From CAYOXX01 sp964408025 (GTDB taxonomy: Bacteria; Acidobacteriota; DATKUA01), in the NCBI GenBank assembly GCA_964408025.1, contig CAYOXX010000058.1, positions 1 to 19,598 of the forward strand: a stretch of 19,598 nt of DNA, read 5' to 3'. The notes under the pieces are model-generated. The model did not search any database and was not told the DNA's origin. It worked only from the letters and a program-made list of their open reading frames with translations. Numbering within the stretch: position 1 is the first letter of the stretch; every line of letters begins with the position of its first letter. Positions 1 to 8,253 of the stretch are shown here, one piece after another. The position numbers and the translations under genes are program-made.

Positions 1-2190
1 CCCTGAGAATAAACCATAATCCACCACGACAGAGTTACGGCGTGGCGAATCGGTTCTGATCACATCGAGTTCACGGAAACTAATAGGCTCCGCGTCTGTG
101 GCGGGAGTTAGATCCATGGCTAGAGGCCGCTTGTCCGCATTGATCAGGAAGTCGTTAAGCCTCACCTCCACATCAACCGGCATGCCGCCGGACTCGCTCG
201 AATCCAACAATATGCGCCAGGAAATCTCCTCGCCGGGCTCTACGTCGCGAACTAGCGGCTGGAGGCGCAGCTCGCGGCCATCGGCAGTGCTTACCTTCAG
301 CTCGACGTAACCGTTGCGTCCGTTGGTTAGCCAGGCCGAATCTCCCGCGTTGACTATTCTCAGCGACAGCATTCTCATGCGGCGAGCAATCCCAGGTCCG
401 GATACTGCCCTGACGGTCCAGTCGGCGAAGGTGGCTTGGTGGCGCCCCCGTCTGATGTTGGCCAGCTGTTGGGGGGTCGCTCGTTCGCTCAGGTTGTGTA
501 TGACAATGCCCAGCGCGCAGCCCGATTTCCGGTAGTCGATCCCCAAGCCACGCAGGGTCGCTTCCAGGGCCGCCTGGCGGCTCCGTTCGCGCGGGCCGAA
601 CAGGAACGCCGGCGCCTCGGCCGAATCCGCCACGATCTGTCGATACAGCGAGAACGGCTCGTGGCCGGTGTGGTAGCTGTCGCTACCGATGATCCGCTCG
701 GCCGTGAAGAAGCTGGTCAGGTAACTGCGCCAGTACTGGCCGTAGAAGCGTGTTATCTGCTGACGCCGGCAGAATTCCTCCCACCGCTGGTAGGCCTGCT
801 CGCGCTCGTAGAGCTCCAGATGCTTGATCGCCAGTGACCCCAGAAAAACCATGATGAAGACTCCCGCCAATGATGCACCGGCGATCCTGCTCCAGCGCGC
901 AACGGAAAAGCTCGCGGCGGCGATGACGACTGGGATAGCAGCCCAGAGCGGGTAAAGGTAGCGCATCGGCGCGGGGGGCGCCGAGTGCTCGGAGACGGCG
1001 AAGATGATAATCACCGCGGGTATAAAAAGTGCGAAGAGCGCTGGCCCGATGCTTATGTTCCTTAACCTGATAGCGGCGCCTATTTGCTCGCGACAGCGAA
1101 ATAGATAAAGGACGAAGGCGATAGCGAATACGGCGAGGACGGGCCAGCTCACCCAGTGACCGAAGAGATGGCGCTTGCCGTAGTCTCCTAAAAGCCCCAG
1201 GTATACTGGACAGTGCTTAAAGAACTCAGAGATGCCGGGGAGCAAGCGGTCCACCCATCCCGAGGGCGCGGTAGCTTGGGTGAAGAATCGGGTGAATATT
1301 GACCAGTTGGTGTAATAGGAATGGATGAAGGTAACCGCACTCCCTATTACAAAGCCGGCGGGTGCGGCCGGGAACTGGGAGCGGGCGAAGAAAAGTTTGT
1401 CCTTAATGAATAAAGCTAGCACTCCCGCGGCGGCAAAGTAGACTGTCATGAGGTGTGTCCAGAAGCCGATGCCCAGCACGGCGCCGTACCAGAAGTATTG
1501 ACGCCAACTCGGCTTCTCTGCCTCCAGCATGCGGCTGAGTAGGTAGAGCGACAGGACTCCCAAGAACAGTGTGGCTGACAGGGAGGCATGGTTCAGGTGG
1601 CAGAAGACTTCGTAAGGCGGTATCGCCGCGAGCGCGGCTGCGAGCAGAGCGGTGTGGTCGTCGAAGAGCCGGCGGACTAGGGCGAAGAGGACGACAATGA
1701 ATCCGGTGAAAAAAGCCGTGTGGACTACGCGTAGGAGTACGGGGCTCTTACCGAATAGCAGTTGGAGCGCGGCAGCGAGGTGGGGGATGAGGGAGCCGAC
1801 GTAGTTATGTCTGTATCGGAACATTGGCCGGCTCTTGCCTTCCGCGATGTGGTAGCCGGCCAGGCCGTGGATGGCGGAATCGGAGTCATTGCTGCCGCGG
1901 TACATGATGATCGATGGAATCTGCAAGAGGAGATGGATGAGCAGGATTGCCGCCAGCAGCGCCAGGACGCGCCGTTGTTGCTTCGCCCATCCGGCGGCCC
2001 GCCGCCAGCTCTCTGCCCCTGAGCGCAACGCCCGGATTACGAGTGCGGCGAGAGTCCACAACAGGGTTGCCGACATGGAAACAACCGGATCGACACCGAA
2101 CAGCGGCAGCCCCAGGAACGGCCGCTCGAACGGCCCTGAGAACCAGCAAGCAGCCGTCCAGGCAAACATAATTATTGCGGCAACCATCAT
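1..2190 (-). CDS. GT-C glycosyltransferase, PMT/ArnT-like (3' end beyond the window)
   Basis: The minus frame is open for 730 codons and runs off the left edge, so the C-terminus is missing. It reads as a multi-spanning membrane protein over roughly residues 1-450, followed by a soluble part. The first outside loop holds an acidic pair (YRGSNDSDSAIHG, D102 and D104), followed by GYHIAEGKSRPM. This matches the layout of family 39/PMT_2 enzymes, which move a sugar from a polyprenyl-phosphate donor to a protein, lipid or glycan on the outer face of the membrane. Residues after about 450 include a predicted beta-rich region (RMRMLSLRIVNAGDSAWL, then DVEPGEEISWRILLD) that is not part of the catalytic core. 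Start: I chose ATG 2190, with ATG 2187 next to it. No good Shine-Dalgarno is seen, and an in-frame TTG at 2226 directly after a stop is an alternative. The family call is fairly sure; donor and acceptor are unknown. Confidence 0.8.
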   Translation of the reverse strand, partial: MMVAAIIMFAWTAACWFSGPFERPFLGLPLFGVDPVVSMSATLLWTLAALVIRALRSGAESWRRAAGWAKQQRRVLALLAAILLIHLLLQIPSIIMYRGSNDSDSAIHGLAGYHIAEGKSRPMFRYRHNYVGSLIPHLAAALQLLFGKSPVLLRVVHTAFFTGFIVVLFALVRRLFDDHTALLAAALAAIPPYEVFCHLNHASLSATLFLGVLSLYLLSRMLEAEKPSWRQYFWYGAVLGIGFWTHLMTVYFAAAGVLALFIKDKLFFARSQFPAAPAGFVIGSAVTFIHSYYTNWSIFTRFFTQATAPSGWVDRLLPGISEFFKHCPVYLGLLGDYGKRHLFGHWVSWPVLAVFAIAFVLYLFRCREQIGAAIRLRNISIGPALFALFIPAVIIIFAVSEHSAPPAPMRYLYPLWAAIPVVIAAASFSVARWSRIAGASLAGVFIMVFLGSLAIKHLELYEREQAYQRWEEFCRRQQITRFYGQYWRSYLTSFFTAERIIGSDSYHTGHEPFSLYRQIVADSAEAPAFLFGPRERSRQAALEATLRGLGIDYRKSGCALGIVIHNLSERATPQQLANIRRGRHQATFADWTVRAVSGPGIARRMRMLSLRIVNAGDSAWLTNGRNGYVELKVSTADGRELRLQPLVRDVEPGEEISWRILLDSSESGGMPVDVEVRLNDFLINADKRPLAMDLTPATDAEPISFRELDVIRTDSPRRNSVVVDYGLFSG

Positions 2191-2225
2191 TAGGAAACTA
2201 TATGCCTCTGTTTTTTTTCGATACA

Positions 2226-2254
2226 ACTAATAAGTCGAAATAAATCTTGTCAAT
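2226..2254 (-). promoter_or_regulatory. Possible promoter of the glycosyltransferase gene
   Basis: On the minus strand a perfect -35 hexamer TTGACA (2254-2249) is followed after 17 bases by a weak -10 (ATTAGT, 3 of 6). If used, transcription would start near 2219. That leaves about 30 leader bases before ATG 2190 and argues against the TTG 2226 start. The poor -10 keeps this tentative. Confidence 0.3.
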
Positions 2255-2326
2255 ACACTCTTACATGTGGGCTCGCATCATATCAAGATTACCGGGGCTA
2301 GTGAGGCATCTGGAATAAGTGTAAAA

Positions 2327-2452
2327 CTAACCGCTTGGCTGGCTGCCCTTCATGGCCAGCTCCCTGTAGAGCATAATCGAGTCGTTGCCTTTACCGCCGA
2401 TTCTTTTAATAGGATCGATAATCTCACTAGCGATCTTCCCCTTCGCCCAGTC
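2327..2452 (-). other. In-frame open extension after the aconitase stop
   Basis: Directly after the aconitase TAG (2455-2453) the same frame stays open for 41 codons and ends at TAG 2329-2327. The translation has balanced, protein-like composition (for example IIDPIKRIGGKGND and MLYRELAMKG). No ATG, GTG or TTG lies near its beginning; the only ATGs are late. It could be a readthrough tail, a small ORF with an unusual start, the remnant of a longer ancestral C-terminus, or chance. I see no clear terminator hairpin in this gap. Confidence 0.2.
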
Positions 2453-4393
2453 CTAACTTTCAACCCTTTCTCTGGTATATGGCAGCAAACCTCCGAGTTT
2501 CAGGCAATCCACGTCGCGCTCGCTGAAGGTTTCGTAGGCCTCGACCGTCTCGCCGTTGGTCAGGTTGTGCACGGTGAACACCTGGTCGCCGTCGAGCGCC
2601 TTCAGAACTCCACTGATCTCGATCTCGTCGCCCTGTTTGAACTTCGAGTGGTCCTCGGGATTGCGCAGGAGCAGCGGCAGGATGCCGAAGTTGATCAGGT
2701 TCTGGCGGTGGATGCGGGCGAAGCTCTTGGCAAGCACCACCCGCAGTCCCAGGTACATCGGCGCGATAGCGGCATGCTCGCGGCTGGAGCCCTGGCCGTA
2801 GTTTTCGCCGCCCACTACTGCGAAGTCGGTCGCCCACTCTCTGACCCTGGCGACGAAGCTCTCGTCGGTGCGCACGAAGACGTAGTCACTGATCGCCGGG
2901 ATGTTTGAGCGGTACTGCAGCACCTCTGTGCCGGCCGGCATAATCTCGTCGGTGCTGATATTGTCGCCCAGGACGATCCCGATCTTGTCCCTGAGCACCT
3001 CGCCCAACGGCTCCTTGACCGGCACGTCTTTGATGTTGGGTCCCTTGATCACTTCCACCGAGTCCGGATCCTCCGCCGGCGGTACTAACATGTTGTCGTC
3101 GATGCGCAGCGTCTCGGGCAACGGCTCCCAGCGGGCGCTCAGGTCGGTATCGCGCGGGTCGACTATCTCCCCCTTGAGGGCACAGGCCGTCGCCACGAGC
3201 GGGTTGCAGAGGTAGAGTTTGGCGTTCTTATTGCCGCTGCGGCCGAGGAAATTTCGGTTGAACGAGCGAACGCTTACAGCATTGGTCCCTGGCGTCGCTC
3301 CGACGCCGATGCACGGCCCGCAGGCGCTCTCCATGATGCGCGCTCCGGCGGCGATCAATGTCGCCAGGATGCCCTGCTCGGCGATCATCGTATAGACCTG
3401 CTTCGAACCGGTGTTTACAGTCATCGAGAGCCTCGGGTGGATGGTTCTGCCCTCGAGGATCGAAGCCACAGCAGCCATCACCTGGAACGACGAATTCGTA
3501 CAAGAACCGACGCAGACCTGGTCGACCGCCAGGCCGGCGATTTCCTTTACCTTGACCACGTTGTCCGGCTGGTGCGGCTTGGCTATCAGCGGTTCCAGCT
3601 CGCTCAGATTGATCTCCTCGACCTCGTCGTACTCGGCGTCGTCGTCCGCGCTAAGCTCCCGCCAGACCTCCTCCCTGCCCTGCGCCCTCAGGTAGGCCCG
3701 AGTGTGCTCGTCACTGGGGAAGATGCTGGTAGTTGCGCCCAGCTCGGCACCCATGTTGGTAATCGTCGCGCGCTCGGTGACGTTCAGAGTCGCCGCGCCC
3801 GGCCCACCATACTCGACGATGAAGCCAACGCCGCCTTTGACCATTCGCCGCCTCAGCATCTCGAGAATGACGTCCATCGCCGTCACCCAGGGCCTCTGCA
3901 ACTCGCTGGTCAGTTGCACTTTCAGCACCTTGGGGAACTTCATCTCGTAGGGGCTGCCGGCCAGAACAGTGGCCGCATCGAGGCCGCCGACACCGATCGC
4001 TATCTGCCCTATACCGCCCGTTGTTGGCGTGTGGCTGTCAGAGCCGAGCTGGATGGCGCCGGGGCGCGAAAAGCGCTCCAGGTGAACCTGGTGGCAGATG
4101 CCGTTACCCGGGCGGCTGAAGTAGGCTCCGTACTTGCCGGCCACCGTCTGCAGGTAGCGGTGGTCGTCGGCATTGCGGAAGGTCACTTGCTGCATGTTGT
4201 GATCGACGTAGCTAACCGCCATCTCAACCCGGACGCGCGGCACGCCGATCGCTTCGAACTGCAGCCAGGCCATTGTCCCGGTGGCGTCCTGCGTTAGAAC
4301 CTGGTCCACCTTCACGGCGATCTCGTTGCCAGCCGCCGGTTCGCCGCTTACCAGGTGCTCCTCAATGACCTTCTGGACTATGTTCTTACCCAT
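2453..4393 (-). CDS. acn: Aconitate hydratase, short (Aquifex-type) form
   Basis: A 646-residue aconitase that interconverts citrate and isocitrate through cis-aconitate in the TCA cycle, in the cytoplasm. The three [4Fe-4S] ligands are visible: C298 in VCVGSCTNSS, then C358 and C361 in SACGPCIGVG. The N-terminal part carries QLGSDSHTPTTGGIGQ. The swivel domain is fused at the C-terminus (YGQGSSREHAA near residue 550, then KSFARIHRQNLINFG). The length fits the roughly 640-660-residue Aquifex-type branch rather than the ~900-residue AcnA or AcnB. Start: ATG 4393 has GGAG six bases upstream and gives the natural N-terminus MGKNIVQKVIEEH. A longer open frame to 4501 has no support. It is divergent from the DJ-1/PfpI gene, and nothing essential seems missing. 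Confidence 0.95.
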   Translation of the reverse strand: MGKNIVQKVIEEHLVSGEPAAGNEIAVKVDQVLTQDATGTMAWLQFEAIGVPRVRVEMAVSYVDHNMQQVTFRNADDHRYLQTVAGKYGAYFSRPGNGICHQVHLERFSRPGAIQLGSDSHTPTTGGIGQIAIGVGGLDAATVLAGSPYEMKFPKVLKVQLTSELQRPWVTAMDVILEMLRRRMVKGGVGFIVEYGGPGAATLNVTERATITNMGAELGATTSIFPSDEHTRAYLRAQGREEVWRELSADDDAEYDEVEEINLSELEPLIAKPHQPDNVVKVKEIAGLAVDQVCVGSCTNSSFQVMAAVASILEGRTIHPRLSMTVNTGSKQVYTMIAEQGILATLIAAGARIMESACGPCIGVGATPGTNAVSVRSFNRNFLGRSGNKNAKLYLCNPLVATACALKGEIVDPRDTDLSARWEPLPETLRIDDNMLVPPAEDPDSVEVIKGPNIKDVPVKEPLGEVLRDKIGIVLGDNISTDEIMPAGTEVLQYRSNIPAISDYVFVRTDESFVARVREWATDFAVVGGENYGQGSSREHAAIAPMYLGLRVVLAKSFARIHRQNLINFGILPLLLRNPEDHSKFKQGDEIEISGVLKALDGDQVFTVHNLTNGETVEAYETFSERDVDCLKLGGLLPYTRERVES

Positions 4394-4444
4394 GGCTTTC
4401 TCCAAAATATGAGATCGTTTTCTCAGTAATCTTCGGACTCCATA

Positions 4445-4473
4445 ACAATAAACCTCGGCGCCGCGGGGATCAA
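4445..4473 (-). promoter_or_regulatory. Candidate aconitase promoter
   Basis: Minus-strand TTGATC (4473-4468), a 17-base spacer, then TATTGT (4450-4445); each hexamer matches the sigma-70 consensus at 4 of 6 positions. It predicts a start near 4438 and a leader of about 45 bases before the aconitase ATG at 4393. Confidence 0.4.
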
Positions 4474-4483
4474 GAAAGAACCG

Positions 4484-4512
4484 TTTCCGTCGCGCCCACA
4501 ATCGCCTACAAT
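4484..4512 (+). promoter_or_regulatory. Possible promoter of the DJ-1/PfpI gene
   Basis: A good -10 TACAAT (4507-4512) has only a poor -35 (TTTCCG) 17 bases upstream. It lies just in front of the Shine-Dalgarno at 4523-4527, so the leader would be about 15 bases. It would be back-to-back with the aconitase promoter. Confidence 0.3.
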
Positions 4513-4533
4513 GGCCGTCAGAGGAGGCGGAAG

Positions 4534-5052
4534 ATTAGACTCGAGGGGAAGAGAATCGCCATCCTGGTGGCGGAACATTTCCACGACATGGAGGCCGTTT
4601 ACCCTCACTACCGCCTGATCGAGGAGGGCGCCGAGGTCCACTTCGTCGGCGGCGGCGAGGAGAGTTACACCGGTAAGTACGGTTATCCTGTCGATGTCGA
4701 CAGGAACGTCCAAGATGTCGGCGCCGGAGACTACGACGCCGTCGTCATCCCCGGCGGCTGGGCGCCCGACATGATGCGCCGCGTCCCGGCGATGATCGAG
4801 TTCGTGGCCGAAATGAACCGCAGCGGCAAGCTGATCGCCGGCATCTGCCACGCCGGCTGGGTTCTCGCCTCGGCCGGAGCCGTCGAGGGCAGAACGGTCA
4901 CCAGCTTCTTCGCCATCAGGGACGACCTGGCCAATGCCGGCGCCAGGTGGGTCGACGAGGAGGTTGTGGTCGACGGCAACCTCGTCACTTCGCGCAAGCC
5001 GGACGACCTGCCCGCCTTCTGCCGGGCGATCATCGCTCAATTGTCAAGATAA
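4534..5052 (+). CDS. DJ-1/PfpI-family protein (C56 / glutamine amidotransferase-like fold)
   Basis: A cytoplasmic single-domain protein of about 172 residues in the DJ-1/PfpI superfamily, whose members include deglycases, glyoxalase-like enzymes, chaperones and peptidases. The nucleophile elbow AGICHAGWVLASAG is visible with C105-H106, preceded by VVIPGGWAPDMMRR. The family motif YTGKYGYPV and the N-terminal KRIAILVAE strand are present. Start: the frame begins at ATT 4534, six bases after GGAGG (4523-4527). This gives (M)RLEGKRIAILVAE, the usual N-terminus of the family. The next ordinary start, GTG 4567, would delete the first beta strand and lacks a well-placed Shine-Dalgarno. ATG 4511 is in another frame. 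The position corresponding to the conserved DJ-1 glutamate looks like His (H17 in AEHFHDME). Biochemical activity is unknown. Confidence 0.88.
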   Translation: MRLEGKRIAILVAEHFHDMEAVYPHYRLIEEGAEVHFVGGGEESYTGKYGYPVDVDRNVQDVGAGDYDAVVIPGGWAPDMMRRVPAMIEFVAEMNRSGKLIAGICHAGWVLASAGAVEGRTVTSFFAIRDDLANAGARWVDEEVVVDGNLVTSRKPDDLPAFCRAIIAQLSR

Positions 5053-5106
5053 AAATCCGGCTTAAATCCAAGCGCCTGAACCAGTTAACTAGATTTTGAT
5101 ACCTAC

Positions 5107-5121
5107 TATCCTCGGAGGATA
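5107..5121. repeat. Short inverted repeat TATCCT-CGG-AGGATA
   Basis: A 15-base near-palindrome with perfect 6-base arms lies about 50 bases upstream of the kinase promoter -35 and 55 bases after the DJ-1/PfpI stop, followed by AT-rich DNA. It could be an operator for the kinase gene. No U-tract follows within the expected distance, so I do not call it a terminator. Confidence 0.3.
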
Positions 5122-5160
5122 TATATATTCTTAAACGATATAACTAAGTTGGCGTTCGCA

Positions 5161-5189
5161 TTGCACAGATAGAACAAGCGACCTATAAT
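5161..5189 (+). promoter_or_regulatory. Promoter of the propeller histidine kinase
   Basis: TTGCAC (5161-5166), an exact 17-base spacer and a perfect TATAAT (5184-5189). It predicts a start near 5196. A GGAGG at 5211-5215 precedes ATG 5226. This is one of the better sigma-70-like promoters in the window. Confidence 0.65.
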
Positions 5190-5225
5190 CCAGGCGGTGT
5201 CCGGACTCCTGGAGGACCTTGGCTG

Positions 5226-8177
5226 ATGCGTCGACTAGCCATCTTTCTGACAGCCATCGCTGTGCTCTTGCTCGTAACTGCAGGTTCTTTTGCACAGCAA
5301 CTCAACTTCAAGAACTACGGATCAAGTGAAGGCCTGCCTCAGACCCAGGTCAATGCTGTCTTTCAAGACAGCCGCGGCTACCTCTGGTTCGGCACCTACG
5401 CCGGCGCCAGCCGCTACAACGGAGTCGATTTCGAAACCTTCGACACCACCAATGGCCTGCGGAGCAACAGCGTCATGGATATGGCAGAGGACGAACATGG
5501 ATGGCTTTACTTCGCCACACTGGGCGGCGGGCTCACCGTATTCGATGGCGAGGGCTTCCAGTACTTTTATTCCGGCCACGGCCTGCTGAGCGACAACGTA
5601 TACGACATCCAGATAGACAGCGAGGACCTCGTTTGGGTGGCAACCGCAGGCGGGCTCACATGCCTGCGCGACGGCGAGCCCACCCACTACAGCGAAGCGC
5701 AGGGGCTGGACAGCGACTACTGCACCGCGGTCTACATCGCCCCGGACGGCGACCTCTGGGTGGGCACTGAAGACGGTCCCTATCACTGGGACGGCGAGAA
5801 TTTCGTCTTGCTGGAACTGGATGAACATCTCGAGTTTCATCAAGTGAGCGTGATCCTCCGCGACAACCGAGACTCCGTCTGGTTCGGCACCTACAACGGA
5901 CTCTGCAGGTGGAACGGCTCCGACTGCGAAGCCGTATACACGGACGACGGCATGCCGCGCCTGTCCATAACCAGCGCCGCGCAGGACGTCGACGGATCGT
6001 TGTGGTTCGGGACATCCAACGGCGCTCTGCACTACGTCGACGGCGAGTTATCCCTCTACAACACGAACAACGGCCTTTGTGACAACTCCATCAACAGCGT
6101 CTTGATTGACCGGGAGGCAAACATCTGGTTCGGTACGGAGGGCGGCATAAGCAAACTCCGACATGGCCCGTTCGTTAATTACAACCGGGCAACGGGACTG
6201 ATCCATGAGAAAGCTGTGATCATATTCGAGGACAGCGGAAACCGGCTGTGGGTTGGAACCGAGGAAGGAATAACCATTCTCGAAAACGGCGAATTCCGTC
6301 CGTTCGACGCAGAGAATCTACTGCCGTCACAACCGGTCAACTCGATAGCCGAAGGGACTGACGGGACTATCTATATCGGAACGTCGGAAAACATGTTCGC
6401 GTGGGATGGTAACTCGCTTTCCGAAATTGAGGATTCGCTCGGCGTCATCTGCCTGTTCAGAGACAGCCGTGGAACGATATGGATGGGCGGGACCGGAGCG
6501 TCGTTTCTGGCCGGCGACCACATACAGGAGATGCCGGAAGAGAGCCCCCTGTACAGCATCGAAATCAATTGCATCGACGAGGATAATCTAGGTCGACTGT
6601 GGTTCGGCACCATCGGCGCCGGCTGCATCGTCTACGACGACGGCGAGCTCCTCACCCTCGACGCAGCCGAGGGCCTCACCAACCTCCACATTTGGTCAAT
6701 CGACGTCGATCCCGCGGGCAACGTATGGATAGGAACAAACGGGGACGGGATTTTCCGCTACGATGGCCAAACCTTCACCAACTACACCACCGCGGAGGGG
6801 CTCCTGAACAACTACGTGTGGCAGGTACTGGCCGATTCCCAGGGTAACATCTGGTTCGGAACCAACGCGGGCTTGGATCGCTACGACTGCTCGAACTTTC
6901 GACATTTCACCACCAGCGACGGCCTCGCCGAAAACGAGGGCATAGCCGACTCCTGCCTCGAGGATTCCAGAGGACGTCTCTGGTTCGGATCCGCCAGGGG
7001 GTTGAGTTTGTACGTCGGCGGCGAACCCGAACTGGGCGCCTCCCATCTACCCGTCTACATAGAGCGAATAGTAGCGGGCAGAACCACCCTCTCGCTAGAT
7101 GAAGAGTACGAGCTGGCAGCCATCCAGAACAGCATCGCCTTCGCCTTCATCGGCTTGAGCTACCGTAACGAGGCGGCCATCCGCTACCGCTACATGCTCG
7201 AGGGCCTGGACCAAGACTGGTCGGAAGTCACGGCTGAGCGCACTATCCGATACGCCAACATCCCCCCCGGAAGCTACACATTCAAAGTGGAAGCCAGCCG
7301 AGGCGACGACATCTGGAGCCAGACACCGGCCACGGCTCGGTTCACGATAAGGCCGCCTTTCTACCTCACCTGGTGGTTCCTGGCGATGGCCGCCGTTGCC
7401 GTTTTCCTGCTGGTTACTTTGGGCCATCGCTGGCGTGTCCAGAAGGTGCGAGCGGAAAAACGGGTACTCGAACGTATGGTTCGTAAGCGCACACGGGAAC
7501 TCACGCTGGCAAACGAGGAGCTGGAGGCTTTTAACCACTCGGTTTCCCACGACCTGCGCGCACCGCTGGGCCGCATCGAAGGCTACGGAAAAATCCTTCT
7601 CGACGAATACACCGATGCCCTGGACGAACGCGGGATTTCCTTCCTGAAACGAATATGCTCCAGCAGCGACAGGATGAACGACCTGATCGGCGCTCTGCTC
7701 AGGCTATCGAGGTCCACGAGCGGCGAGATGACATTCGAGGAGGTAGACCTGAGCCTGCTGGCCCGCGTGATCAAGAACGACCTGAAACATTCGGACTCCG
7801 AGCGCGAGGTTGAATTCGTAATCCAGGACGGTCTAACCGTATCCGGCAACGAGCGGCTGCTGCACCTGGCGCTGGAGAACCTGCTGGAGAACGCCTGGAA
7901 ATATACTAAGCACGAGAGCGCGGCGAGGATAGAAGTCGGAACGACAGATGCCGATGGAAAGGATGTCTTTTTTGTCCGCGACAACGGCGTTGGATTTCAG
8001 CGAACAAAAAACAATCTTCTGTTCGTGGCCTTCCAGCGCCTCCACGCCCCGAACGAGTTCGGCGGATCCGGTCTCGGTCTGGTTACTGTCAAGCGAATTA
8101 TCGAGCGCCACGGCGGCCGCATATGGGCCGAAGGAGAAGCCGGCAAGGGGGCGACGTTCTACTTCACGCTAAAATAG
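5226..8177 (+). CDS. Sensor histidine kinase with double seven-bladed periplasmic propeller
   Basis: A 983-residue membrane sensor kinase. Order: signal peptide (1-23, ending SFAQQ); 14 Reg_prop repeats over about 25-610, each with a core like LWFGT-x(2)-GL (e.g. LWFGTYAGASRYNG, IWFGTEGGISKL, LWFGSARGLSLY); a Y_Y_Y domain (about 645-708, with YRYMLEGLDQDWSEV and IPPGSYTFKVEA); a transmembrane helix (about 715-736); a short coiled coil; HisKA with phospho-acceptor H775 in SVSHDLRAPLGR; and HATPase_c with N889 (LLENAWKY), D919 (VRDNGVGF) and GGSGLGLVTVKRI. Fourteen repeats fit two seven-bladed propellers. The layout is like the sensor half of Bacteroidetes hybrid two-component systems, which sense extracellular ligands, often glycans. 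There is no receiver or HTH here, so a separate response regulator is needed, and none lies in the window. The ligand is unknown. Confidence 0.93.
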   Translation: MRRLAIFLTAIAVLLLVTAGSFAQQLNFKNYGSSEGLPQTQVNAVFQDSRGYLWFGTYAGASRYNGVDFETFDTTNGLRSNSVMDMAEDEHGWLYFATLGGGLTVFDGEGFQYFYSGHGLLSDNVYDIQIDSEDLVWVATAGGLTCLRDGEPTHYSEAQGLDSDYCTAVYIAPDGDLWVGTEDGPYHWDGENFVLLELDEHLEFHQVSVILRDNRDSVWFGTYNGLCRWNGSDCEAVYTDDGMPRLSITSAAQDVDGSLWFGTSNGALHYVDGELSLYNTNNGLCDNSINSVLIDREANIWFGTEGGISKLRHGPFVNYNRATGLIHEKAVIIFEDSGNRLWVGTEEGITILENGEFRPFDAENLLPSQPVNSIAEGTDGTIYIGTSENMFAWDGNSLSEIEDSLGVICLFRDSRGTIWMGGTGASFLAGDHIQEMPEESPLYSIEINCIDEDNLGRLWFGTIGAGCIVYDDGELLTLDAAEGLTNLHIWSIDVDPAGNVWIGTNGDGIFRYDGQTFTNYTTAEGLLNNYVWQVLADSQGNIWFGTNAGLDRYDCSNFRHFTTSDGLAENEGIADSCLEDSRGRLWFGSARGLSLYVGGEPELGASHLPVYIERIVAGRTTLSLDEEYELAAIQNSIAFAFIGLSYRNEAAIRYRYMLEGLDQDWSEVTAERTIRYANIPPGSYTFKVEASRGDDIWSQTPATARFTIRPPFYLTWWFLAMAAVAVFLLVTLGHRWRVQKVRAEKRVLERMVRKRTRELTLANEELEAFNHSVSHDLRAPLGRIEGYGKILLDEYTDALDERGISFLKRICSSSDRMNDLIGALLRLSRSTSGEMTFEEVDLSLLARVIKNDLKHSDSEREVEFVIQDGLTVSGNERLLHLALENLLENAWKYTKHESAARIEVGTTDADGKDVFFVRDNGVGFQRTKNNLLFVAFQRLHAPNEFGGSGLGLVTVKRIIERHGGRIWAEGEAGKGATFYFTLK

Positions 8178-8253
8178 CTGTCCCACCCTCCAGCAAAACG
8201 GAAAAGGCATGTTACGGTTTCGTCGGCGGGCGACACCGGTGCCGGCGCTGCGC

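Noticed and set aside
3437..4297. Plus-strand open frames antisense to aconitase, up to 286 codons.
   Set aside because: They are mirror frames of a gene with clear Fe-S and swivel-domain motifs on the other strand.
8178..8253. A bidirectional terminator between the kinase and rbfA.
   Set aside because: There are GC-rich palindromic bits (such as CACCGGTG) but no stem followed by a T-run on either strand.
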